From assembly GCF_016097555.1 (NCBI RefSeq), contig NC_054704.1, positions 30,840,523 through 30,904,522 of the forward strand: a stretch of 64,000 nt of DNA, read 5' to 3'. This stretch comes from Gigantopelta aegis (taxonomy: Eukaryota; Mollusca; Gastropoda; Neomphalida; Peltospiridae). Both the position numbers and the translations under genes were made by a program. Below the pieces are notes generated by a model that had not been told where the DNA came from, did no database searches, and saw nothing but the letters and a program-made list of their open reading frames with translations. Of this stretch, positions 24,260 through 33,596 are shown one piece after another (position 1 is the stretch's first letter; every line of letters starts with the position of its first letter).

Positions 24260-25540
24260 ATGGATAAGAATTTGCTGCATAGGCCTACGCTCAGTGTAGT
24301 GGAGATTAAGCGAGCGCGTAAGGCCGAATTAGTTGAAATCGCGAGTGATCAAGAAATTGTGAGCGAGAAATTGATTTAACATCAGCTAAAACATTAGGTG
24401 ATATAAAGACAATTATTATCCAGGAAGTTTTTGGTGATAGGCCTGTATGGAAGACAGTGAGATTGTTCCAGAGATAGAGATAAATGAGTTAAGTGTGGAA
24501 CAACAGTTAGCTTTTAAAAAGCTTGAGTACGAAAGAGAAGAACGTGCATTAGATAGAGAGAGGGATAGAGAAAAAGAAGATAGAGAGAGAGAAAAGGAAG
24601 AGAGGGATACAAAAAAAGAAGAGATAGAGAAGAGAGAAATAGAGAGAGAGATAGATAAAAAGAAGATAGAGAAGATAGAGAGAGAGAAGAGAGAGATAGG
24701 GATAGAGAATTCCAGTTAGCAAATTTAAAAGTGGAACATGAGTTAAAGTTGAATACTGAAGAAGTTAGACGAGAGGCAGGAAATGGGTTTAACATGTCGG
24801 AGGCTTATAGATCAGTGCCTGTATTTGACGACCAGGAGGTAGATATGTTCTTCCAACTTTTTGAACGGGCCGCTAGGCAGCTAAATTGGCCGCAGTCTAA
24901 GTGGACATTGTTAGCCGTGTCTAAGTTTAAGGGGAAGGCTAGCGTAGCTTATAATTCAATGAGTGGTGAGCGAGCAAGTCAGTACGAACTAGTTAAGTCT
25001 GCAGTGTTGAGGGCTTACGTTTACGGTATAGCGAGTTGAGAAAAACGCAGGGTCAGTCTTATAGTGAATTTTTGGCTAAGAAAGCAGGGATGTTTGATAA
25101 ATGGGTGATTTCTCATCAGGTAGGGTCATATACCGAGTTACGAGAATTGTTGATCTTACAGGACATTAAAAATGGATTACCAGTTAGCTTATGTATTCAT
25201 TTAGAGGATCGTGATATCAAAAAAATAGAGGAGGCAGGCATAGCGGCTGATGATTACGGGTTAATACACAAAGCTCAGGCAGTACAGGGTAGCTCTATAC
25301 AACAGGGTGATAAGAAGAAATTTCAGCCAGGTTTTTCCCGGGAAAGTAACTATCGGGGAGAGTCATCTAGTTGGTCAGCTAGTCGGGCAAGGAATGCACC
25401 TGGTGGGCAAAGTAAGGATAAACCTGCATTATCAGCCAATGCACGAACTTTTCGTCCACATTGCAGTTACTGTAAAAAGGATAACCATCTTGTCGAGGAC
25501 TGTTTTAAAAGCAAACGCGATAATGCGAAAGTGGTCGGTT
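24260..25540 (+). pseudogene. gag: Retrotransposon gag region, frame-broken
   Basis: Gag-like sequence begins with an ATG at 24260 (MDKNLLHRPTLSVVEIK...). It continues as a strongly charged Glu/Arg/Lys coiled-coil segment (24447-24719), then a capsid-like part (24731-25039, with 'FFQLFERAARQLNWPQSKW' and 'KFKGKASVAYN'), and joins the long frame at 25036 that carries the rest of capsid and a CCHC knuckle. Each step changes frame. Near 24350 a 14-bp insertion relative to the second copy (29795) adds a further shift, and the sequence just before 25036 looks short of capsid residues. The first two frame changes are shared with the second copy, so they predate the duplication. Confidence 0.75.
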
Positions 25541-28146
25541 TAGTGAGGTCAGCTCCGTTAGCGAGAGAGTTAATGGTTAGTCCCATGGCAGAGAAAGTAA
25601 ACCCGTATGTGTACACTGGTATGGTTTGTGATGTGAAACAAGAGTTGAGTCCTAAGGCAATATCAATCTATCGGGATACAGGGTGTAGCCAGCCGCTTAT
25701 AACGTCAGATTGTTTAGCTGGTATTAAAAATTCAGATACAGGACGTAGTTTGGCCTTAACCTCGGTTACTGGAGAAAAAATGGTTGTCCGGTTACATAAC
25801 GTTTTCTTGTGTTCGAAGTTTGTGACGGGACCAGTCGTTATGGGTGTTGTGAAGGACTTGCCTGTTGAAAACATAGGAGTTTTGTTGGGTAACGATTTGA
25901 CTAGTCAGTGTTGCCAGCCACAAGGTGACAAATTGTTAATTGAAGACAGCCCTTTACCAATAGAAGAGTGTGAGGTTGATGAGATTAGTTATCCTGCGTG
26001 TGTAATGACTAGGGCTATGGCCAGAAGGGTAGCACGAGACCCAGAGGAAAATTGTGATTTGTCTGATACGTGTGTGAGCTATGAAATTGGAGTGGATGAG
26101 GTTATCAGTAAAATGGTAGATAAGTCAACTGAGGAACTAAATGTGGTGGAACCCTTTGACCTCCCGCAGAGGGTAAATGAACCAGTTGTGTTTGATAGAG
26201 GGGACTTACCTTGTAATAGACAAGAGTTAATCCTAGAGCAGGGGGCTGATCCAAATTTGTTGGCAGCTCGCACTACATTGTTAACTCAGGGTGAGATGGA
26301 GGATCAGATGTCAGGTTATTATATGGACAAGGGAGTATTAATGAATAAGAGAGTTAGAGATAGGAGGTGGCCGGCGACCGAACTAGCTAGGAAGCATCTG
26401 AGCTATGCTCAGAGCAAAATAAAATCAGTGTTTGATAGAAAGGCTACGAGTCGGGAATTTAAACCAGGGGATAAAGTGCTGCTGTACCTTCCCATTAAAC
26501 GGGGTTCATTGCAGAACAGGTATTTCGGTCCCTATGTTGTGCACAAACGGGTTAATGAGACAGGGTATGTGATAAACACTTCTGATAGGGTTAGGAAAAG
26601 TAGGTATTGTCACATCAGTTTGCTCAAAGGTTATTTTGACAGACTGCCGATAGTTCCAGTGTTACCTGTCCAGATTGAGAGTCACTCAATTTCCTGTGGT
26701 GACGTCAAGACTGCAGAGATCAAGTTAACCAACAGCCAGATTCTAGCAGACTTGAGTCCGGACTTGCACCTTGACAGCCCCCAGCGAGCAAAGTTGACTA
26801 CGTTGATACAAGACAATGTTTCCATTTGTCAGGACTTTCCAACGGTTACCAATACCTTAATCCAGGATGTGCGTTTGGAACCCAACGCTACACCGATTCG
26901 ACAGCATGCCTATCGGATAAACTCTGTAAAACGTGCGGCACTGAAAAAGGAGATGGATTACATGTTGGAACACGACATTCTGGAACCATCAAACAGTCAG
27001 TGGGCATCACCTGTTATACTAATTCAAAAGGGAGATAACAGTTTTCGGGTGTGTGCTGACCTACGCCGTGTGAATCAACTCATCAAGGCAGATGCCTACC
27101 CTCTACCCCGCCTTGACGATTGCATCGACCGAGTTGGACACGCTCAATACATCACCAAATTGGACCTATTGAAGGGTTTTTATGCCATTCCGTTAACGGA
27201 GAAAGCTAAGGACATTCTGGCGATCATCACACCTGACGGCCTCTTCCAATTTCGAGTGATGCCGTTTGGTTTGAAGACTGCCCCTGCTGCCTTTCAAAGG
27301 ATGATGAACCAGGTGTTATCAGACTTAGAAAACGTCAGTGTGTATCTGGACGATGTGGTGTTAGCCACCGACACTTGGGATGAACATTTAACCGGTTTAC
27401 AACAAATATTCAGTCGCCTACAGAAAGCTAACTTGACTGTGAACCTGGGTAAATGTGAATTCGTGAAAGCTTCAGTGATCTACTTAGGTCATACTGTCGG
27501 ACATGGTTGCGTCGCCCCACTGCAGGCCAAGACACTAAGCATCAGCCAGTATCCTGCACCGACCAACCGTCGTGAAGTTTGTCGGTTTCTTGGTATGGCC
27601 GGTTATTATCGTCGTTTCTGTGCTAAATTTGCGACGGTAGCTGCCCCCATCATATCGCTGCTAAAGAAGGAAACGAAGTTCCAGTGGTCAGATGAATGCG
27701 AGAAGTCATTCAACCGTCTTAAGCAGATGCTCTCCTCGTCTCCCGTGATGGCAGCTCCAGACTACCGAATGCCTTTCAAGCTGGCTGTGGATGCTAGTGA
27801 CGTGGGAGCAGGGGCTGTGCTGTTCCAAGAAGACGAAAATGGACTGGACCATTCTGTAAGTTTCTTCTCCAAAAACTTTGACAAACACCAGATGAACTAT
27901 TCCACTATAGAGAAGGAAGCTTTGGCCATGGTACAAGCTCTGACGCATTTTCAGATCTACGTGAAATCGGCAATGCATCAAGTGGTTGTCTTCACTGATC
28001 ATAATCCGCTTACTTTCATTCACAGAATTAAAGCCACCATCCAGAGAGTTTTGAGATGGAGTCTTCTTCTGCAGGAATTCCCAATTACCATTGAACATAT
28101 CAAGGGCACATCCAATGTAATCGCTGATGCCCTGTCCCGAAGTTGA
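25036..28146 (+). CDS. pol: Gag C-terminus / protease / integrase remnant / reverse transcriptase / RNase H polyprotein
   Basis: One open frame of 1036 codons; the first codon is TTG, so it is probably entered from upstream gag. Domains in order: capsid remainder (1-90); CCHC knuckle C143-x2-C146-x4-H151-x4-C156; aspartic protease DTG at 214-216; a short stretch resembling the sequence before an integrase zinc finger (about 425-440); an integrase C-terminal-type region (about 446-540, with 'FKPGDKVLLYLPI' and 'RYFGPYVVHKR'); reverse transcriptase (about 610-800, D710, 'MPFGLKTAPAAFQ', YLDD 770-773); RNase H (about 912-1036, D919, E961, D988, D1031) ending 'NVIADALSR'. The integrase HHCC and DDE core are absent although the frame stays open, so an in-frame deletion near residue 443 (nt about 26365) is inferred. 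Integrase before RT, with no integrase after RNase H, matches Gmr1-like Ty3/gypsy elements. There is no envelope gene. Confidence 0.93.
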   Translation: MRKTQGQSYSEFLAKKAGMFDKWVISHQVGSYTELRELLILQDIKNGLPVSLCIHLEDRDIKKIEEAGIAADDYGLIHKAQAVQGSSIQQGDKKKFQPGFSRESNYRGESSSWSASRARNAPGGQSKDKPALSANARTFRPHCSYCKKDNHLVEDCFKSKRDNAKVVGLVRSAPLARELMVSPMAEKVNPYVYTGMVCDVKQELSPKAISIYRDTGCSQPLITSDCLAGIKNSDTGRSLALTSVTGEKMVVRLHNVFLCSKFVTGPVVMGVVKDLPVENIGVLLGNDLTSQCCQPQGDKLLIEDSPLPIEECEVDEISYPACVMTRAMARRVARDPEENCDLSDTCVSYEIGVDEVISKMVDKSTEELNVVEPFDLPQRVNEPVVFDRGDLPCNRQELILEQGADPNLLAARTTLLTQGEMEDQMSGYYMDKGVLMNKRVRDRRWPATELARKHLSYAQSKIKSVFDRKATSREFKPGDKVLLYLPIKRGSLQNRYFGPYVVHKRVNETGYVINTSDRVRKSRYCHISLLKGYFDRLPIVPVLPVQIESHSISCGDVKTAEIKLTNSQILADLSPDLHLDSPQRAKLTTLIQDNVSICQDFPTVTNTLIQDVRLEPNATPIRQHAYRINSVKRAALKKEMDYMLEHDILEPSNSQWASPVILIQKGDNSFRVCADLRRVNQLIKADAYPLPRLDDCIDRVGHAQYITKLDLLKGFYAIPLTEKAKDILAIITPDGLFQFRVMPFGLKTAPAAFQRMMNQVLSDLENVSVYLDDVVLATDTWDEHLTGLQQIFSRLQKANLTVNLGKCEFVKASVIYLGHTVGHGCVAPLQAKTLSISQYPAPTNRREVCRFLGMAGYYRRFCAKFATVAAPIISLLKKETKFQWSDECEKSFNRLKQMLSSSPVMAAPDYRMPFKLAVDASDVGAGAVLFQEDENGLDHSVSFFSKNFDKHQMNYSTIEKEALAMVQALTHFQIYVKSAMHQVVVFTDHNPLTFIHRIKATIQRVLRWSLLLQEFPITIEHIKGTSNVIADALSRS

Positions 28147-28376
28147 ACGTTGTGATAATGTGTTGACGTTCTTGATTTCTGTTTTTTTTCTTATATATAT
28201 ATATATACTATTGTATACCAGGGACTCAGAGACTCAATGTGATTACTGGTAGTCACCTTATTACTATGTGTTATAAATGTCCGGATGCGTCGGTTACCGC
28301 ACATTTTGTTTTGTTTAAATGTAGTATATTTCCCTATTCCTAGAGTAGAGGAAATATCCTTTTTGAGGTGGGTGTG
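28147..28376 (+). other. 3' non-coding end of the LTR element
   Basis: Holds a short (TA)n tract (28193-28206) and a purine-rich but not classic polypurine tract ending in 'GAGGTGGGTG' before the LTR. No room for an integrase or envelope gene. Confidence 0.7.
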
Positions 28377-29324
28377 TGTGACGGTACATGCTCTTATCTT
28401 TTCGCCTGTGGCGATGTTAATTGTTTTAGAGGGCCGGGTGCAGCTTGGTTGCGTAATACCTCCGCGCGACCGTACCCCCTAATACACACTTAGACCAGGT
28501 GTGGAGGCCATGTGGCCAGTAGTTACGTAATACCTTCGGTAGTTCAGTTTACGATCGGGGTATTTGCTAGCGGAATGGCGACAGTAAGTCTGACCATCTA
28601 AGAAAACAATACCGTCTCTGGGAGTTGTGGCAATATCACATGATAGGTGAGGTACCGCGTTGTGCCCGCAGCCGATATTCGCTGTCTCTGAGATTTTTTA
28701 ATAAATAGATAGGATTTTAGATATATCAGGAGAAACATTGGAAGGCTCCCGGGGAACGTAGTCCGAAGGGACTTGGTAAATATATTTTTCTGCTCTGTTG
28801 TATAACCTTGATGTGATTGATGTGACTTTAAATATTTTAATACTGTATTATACCAATATTATTTAGACAGTGTTTCCGGTAATCTGACGAAGTAAATTGT
28901 ATGCTTCACTGTTCTAATATATTAAAGCTAGCAGGTCATCCTAGAGGACCTAGGTACACTGTAGGTTATTGTCTTTATTGTGATATGTACCAGTATTAAT
29001 TCTGTATTACAAGGTTACTGAATGAGTAGTTAAAGGTTAATTAAAAACTAACCAGTTAGGAATAGAGTTGTAATTCCTTATTAATTATGTTCCCCTGGCA
29101 GCGTTTCTCAATTATAACACGTGTGGGTGTTGTGTCACGGTGAAGTGATTAGAATATTGTGTAAACTAGACACCTAGAGATTAACTAATTAAGTGTTTAG
29201 CTCTGGGTTGTTATTATATTGTTGTTGTTAATTAACTACTGCGGCAAGCACATTTGTCAGCGTAGTGTTAATACAGATTCCAAACTGTATTGTGTTTTGT
29301 TGTGTTTTTAGTGAACTAAACGTG

Positions 29325-29403
<79 letters not shown>

Positions 29404-29547
29404 ATCTTATCTCTGATTATACATAGAGCCGAGCCACTCGGGTATTAGACTGCCCGATACAGAGAGATCTAATAGATATACAGTTAGGAGAGATATTTGG
29501 ATAATCGTGTTTTATTCAGTTACGGGTATTATAGGATTCCCGTGACA
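28377..29547 (+). repeat. Middle LTR (LTR2)
   Basis: TGTGACGG to CGTGACA, about 1171 bp, nearly identical to LTR1. It serves as the 3' LTR of the gag-pol copy and as the 5' LTR of the truncated second unit, since a primer binding site and gag start follow it directly without any target duplication. Confidence 0.93.
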
Positions 29548-29558
29548 GGAGTAAAAAT

Positions 29559-29576
29559 TGGGGGGTCGTCCGGGAT
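29559..29576 (+). promoter_or_regulatory. Second primer binding site, tRNA-Pro-like
   Basis: Identical to 24110-24127 and at the same spacing from the end of its LTR. Confidence 0.8.
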
Positions 29577-29709
29577 CTGAAACGGGGCATGCATATTTAA
29601 AAAGTATTGTTTGTAAATGGGGGCTTTATAAATTATTTTTACAAATTAACTAGAAGTAGCAACGTTGTTCACTAGAAAAAATTTAATAATAAGTGCGTCA
29701 TACCTAAAC

Positions 29710-30300
29710 ATGGATAAGAATTTGCTGCATAGGCCTACGCTCAGTGTAGTGGAGATTAAGCGAGCGCGTAAGGCCGAATTAGTTGAAATCGCGAGTGAGC
29801 GAGAAATTGATTTAACATCAGCTAAAACATTAGGTGATATAAAGACAATTATTATCCAGGAAGTTTTTGGTGATAGGCCTGTATGGAAGACAGTGAGATT
29901 GTTCCAGAGATAGAGATAAATGAGTTAAGTGTGGAACAACAGTTAGCTTTTAAAAAGCTTGAGTACGAAAGAGAAGAACGTGCATTAGATAGAGAGAGGG
30001 ATAGAGAAAAAGAAGATAGAGAGAGAGAAAGGGAAGAGAGGGATAGAAAAAAAGAAGAGATAGAGAAGAGAGAAATAGAGAGAGAGATAGATAAAAAGAA
30101 GATAGAGAAGATAGAGAGAGAGAAGAGAGAGATAGGGATAGAGAATTCCAGTTAGCAAATTTAAAAGTGGAACATGAGTTAAAGTTGAATACTGAAGAAG
30201 TTAGACGAGAGGCAGGAAATGGGTTTAACATGTCGGAGGCTTATAGATCAGTGCCTGTATTTGACGACCAGGAGGTAGATATGTTCTTCCAGGAGGTAGA
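29710..30300 (+). pseudogene. gag: Truncated second gag copy
   Basis: Colinear with 24260-24850. It lacks the 14-bp insertion present in the first copy, so the opening frame runs from 29710 to a stop at 29911. The charged coiled-coil segment follows in another frame (29883-30155) and the next segment starts at 30167. The copy ends abruptly at about 30301 in the capsid region, where it joins internal LTR sequence. No pol follows. Confidence 0.88.
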
Positions 30301-30301
30301 T

Positions 30302-30543
30302 ACGTTCCCCTGGCAGCGTTTCTCAATTATAACACGTGTGGGTGTTGTGTCACGGTGAAGTGAATAGAATATTGTGTAAACTAGACACCTAGAGATTAAC
30401 TAATTAAGTGTTTAGCTCTGGGTTGTTATTATATTGTTGTTGTTAATTAACTACTGCGGCAAGCACATTTGTCAGTGTAGTGTTAATACAGATTCCAAAG
30501 TGTATTGTGTTTTGTTGTGTTTTCTAGTGAACTAAACGTGCTA

Positions 30544-30599
<56 letters not shown>

Positions 30600-30740
30600 C
30601 TTATCTCTGATTATACCTAGAGCCGAGCCACTCGGGTATTAGACTGCCCGATACAGAGAGATCTAATAGATATACAGTTAGGAGACATATTTGGATAATC
30701 GTGTTTTATTCAGTTACGGGTATTATAGGATCCCGTGACA
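30302..30740 (+). repeat. Partial third LTR (LTR3)
   Basis: Starts inside the LTR at 'CGTTCCCCTGGCAGCG', which corresponds to about 23635 of LTR1 and 29087 of LTR2, and runs to the LTR end CCGTGACA. Diagnostic bases are mixed: 'ACGTTCC' and 'TTTTCTAG' match LTR1, while 'GATTCCAAA' matches LTR2. The (TA)n tract is shorter here. Confidence 0.9.
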
Positions 30741-30745
30741 CATAT
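30741..30745. repeat. Target-site duplication, right (CATAT)
   Basis: Matches 22917-22921, so the whole 7.8-kb composite is bounded by a single 5-bp duplication. Confidence 0.85.
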
Positions 30746-30985
30746 GTAGACCATACGTTTACTCCACAGAAAGAAGTGTAAATGAAGATTGCACATTGTT
30801 ATTCCTCTTCTGGAGCATACATTATACAGAAGTATAAATAACTGTATTGTTTTAAACATACGTCGTGCATTGTAATATTTATATTAAGTGCACTAAATGA
30901 TGATATGCAGTCAGCATAGATTGACCTCAAAAATATGTATCTAGGGCCCTTAAAATAAGCATCGACAACAAAATTAACAGCTGCA

Positions 30986-31369
30986 ATGTACACGCGAGTC
31001 CAGAATATAGCATGTATTGAGGCAGACACCGGATATTGTGAAGGGTTGGTGTATGTGCTAGATGTAATATTAGTACATGCACCTTACTCCGCTGTACGAA
31101 GAGTCCAGAATATATCATGTATTGGGGCAGACACTGGATATTTTGAAGGGTTGTTGTATGTGCTAGATGTAATATTGGTACATGCATCTTACTCCACTGA
31201 ACGAAGGACAATGTTGATAGGAGATTTTTTTCCATGTAGGTGTCTTTATTCAGTAGCTAGACAATTTTTCTTAGGTGATCGAAGTAGAGTATACGTATGC
31301 AAATCCTTGTCTTGCGAAGGAGGAGGGCAAATGACATTAAGAAAAGTCAATAAATCATTTGTAGTTTAA
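30986..31369 (+). other. Open frame over a 105-bp tandem duplication
   Basis: Two 105-bp units (starting 30998 and 31103, both 'GTCCAGAATAT') encode a 35-residue repeat with 'ADTGYCEG' and 'YVLDVILVHA'. The unit length is a multiple of three and the frame stays open for 127 codons. The opposite strand is also largely open. I recognise no family. Substitutions between units are scattered, so it may be a duplicated non-coding segment rather than a gene. Confidence 0.35.
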
Positions 31370-31509
31370 AAGTGTTATTTTGTCTTTTTGGATAACACAC
31401 TGCCAACGTTCAGCGATAGCGAGCTACACTAGCGTTCGCGAACTATTTGTGCCTTTGATTTTGATATATATCTTGACATAGGTCTAACGATTTTTATTAA
31501 TTTATTATT

Positions 31510-32110
31510 TTTATGTGATGATGACACTGCCCTCCTGGCTGGAAACAAAAATGATCTTCAATATATGTTAAATGCTTACGATAAGTATTGTAAGACATCG
31601 AAATTCGAAAAAGGACTACAAGAAAGTTTTTTTTTATTTAGACAAGTTTGATACTGAGATTGTAAATAAATACAAATAATTGGGAATATGGTCCGAGAAA
31701 AAACATACAATATATTCAATTTATAAACAAAAAACCCATTTAGCACAACAGGCTCGCAAAGTCATGATTTATATCTTTAAAAACTAAATATTGTTTGTCA
31801 ATTGAATATTGTTTAAAGTTATTTGATAAAATTGTTGTTCCTGTATTACTCTATTGTTGTGAAATCTGGGGATTTGAAAATATTGATATATTAGAAAATG
31901 TACATATCTAGTTTTTATGATGTTTAGAAAATGCAAGAAAAAGAACGCATGTGTATATACTTAGCCAAATAAGTTTAGCAATTTGGTAAATGTGCTTACA
32001 TAAAAGAAAACTCGTGACTTTACAAAATTGGATTTAATTGAGGCATCATTTGTTAGTATAATTAAAAGGATATTTTCAACACAAAATGAAATGTGTGACT
32101 GTCATGTCGT
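31510..32110 (+). pseudogene. Decayed LINE RT segment
   Basis: The plus strand encodes, with several stops and frame changes, an altered catalytic box 'DDDTALLAGNKNDLQYML' (from a YADD-type motif), 'YCKTSKFEKG', and downstream 'VPVLLYCCEIWGFEN', the usual order after the RT active site. The RT fingers and endonuclease are missing. A relic of a LINE of the same broad class as the other copies here. Confidence 0.7.
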
Positions 32111-32151
32111 TAAATGGTGCTTGGGGTGCATACATGAACATCTGAAAATTG

Positions 32152-32860
32152 TCAGTAACCAATCTAATTAAAATTAGCTCCACTATTACATGTGGATCTA
32201 ACAGCAGCCAGTTGTAGCTCATGTCCACCAATCAAAACCTTACTTGCAGAATCATGCCAGTGATTTGAAAATAATTTGAAAATATTCCGAATTATCCTGA
32301 GGGTATACAATATGTTTCATGTGAATTACGAATGCCTTATTTAGACCAGTACAACTAATTTTAATCAGATTGCTAACAACACTGCGTAGTCTCCAGTGTC
32401 TAGGTAACATTCCATCTGTAAATAATAATTTAAATATTAACCAATCACACTTCGCCTTTTATAACGTTATTTGGGAGCATACAACTTTTAAAAATATCTG
32501 GCGAGTCTATTTTAGTGGCCGCAGTACAGCGAATCATATCAATACGTACGGGATGGGTTATCAGTCTTCAATTTTACATTACAAATTATTTATTTATTTA
32601 TAAAAAAACCCAACTAAATCAGTCTTCAGTTTTACATTACAAATTATTTATTTTATAAAATAAAACATGTTTTAAGGCATTCGTAATTTACACGAAACAT
32701 GTCGTATACCCTCAGGATAATTCGGAATGTTTTCAAATTATTTTTAAATCACTGGCATGATTCTGCAAGTAAGGTTTTGATTGGTGGACATGAGCTACAA
32801 CTGGCTGCTGTTAGATCCACATGTAATAGTGGAGCTAATTTTAATTACATTGGTTAGTAA
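32152..32860. repeat. Large inverted repeat (foldback), about 190-bp arms
   Basis: Left arm 32152-32342 and right arm 32669-32860 are reverse complements with few mismatches (for example 'TAATTTTAATTACATTGGTT' opposite 'AACCAATCTAATTAAAATTA'). The loop of about 325 bp contains a direct repeat of 'ACATTACAAATTATTTATTT' (about 32575-32655). Such a structure could form a long hairpin in RNA or DNA. Confidence 0.88.
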
Positions 32861-33205
32861 CGTGTCTGGGCACATTGGGCATTGACGGTGGTATAATGTC
32901 CCTCCATGCACTGAATGTGACAGATTGGGTGGTGGGAGCGTCTTGGTGTTGGCAGGAATTCATGAAATCGGAAAAAAAACCCACCTCATTTTTATGATTC
33001 ATCGACTTGCACTGTGTAAGTGATATGTGTCGAAAGTCCTTAACACTCAGTCTACAGATTAACTGAGGTGTTCCCTGTTGTAACACGTGCTCCACGACTG
33101 GTATATCAAACGATATGTTGTCTGGAGAAAGATACCTGTCCAAAAATCATAGTGATTGGAAAGAAATGAGAACACATGTATTCGTAGCTGATTACTACAT
33201 GAGAG
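32861..33205. other. Non-coding stretch
   Basis: Nothing recognised. Confidence 0.4.
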
Positions 33206-33503
33206 AGGGAGAGACGTAGCCCAGTGGTAAAGCGATCGCCAGATGCGCGGTCGGTTTAGGATCGATCCTCGTCTGTGGGCTCATTGGGCATCACAACTGG
33301 TATATCAAAGGCCGTGGTATGTGCTGTTATGTCTATGGGATGGTGCATATAAAAGATCTCTTGCTACTAATGAAAAAATGTAGTGGGTTTCCTCTCTAAG
33401 ACATATATGTCAGAATTACCAAATGTTTGACATCCAATAACCGATGAATAATAGATCAATGTGATCTAGTGGTGTCGTTAAACAAAACAAAGTTTAACTT
33501 AAC
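33206..33503 (+). mobile_element. SINE-A, full length with a small deletion
   Basis: Head 'GACGTAGCCCAGTGGTAAAG' (A box) and B-box-like 'GGATCGATCC', then body and 'GTGGTGTCGTTAAACAAAAC' tail. About 20 bp after 'GGGCTCATTGGGC' are missing relative to other copies. Confidence 0.9.
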
Positions 33504-33596
33504 TAAATGAGAAGCATTATGAGTGTTAACACAATGAAATGCTTCTTGTCTTGAAATGTCTTCAGGCATGTTATGGATGGATCAAAACGTATATAT

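Noticed and set aside
24514..24795. Minus-strand Ser/Leu-rich frame opposite gag (also at 29950)
   Set aside because: Shadow of the Glu/Arg-rich coiled-coil coding strand.
28147..28376. Envelope or integrase gene after RNase H
   Set aside because: Only 230 bp separate the stop from the 3' LTR and no frame encodes such a protein, so the element is not called a retrovirus.
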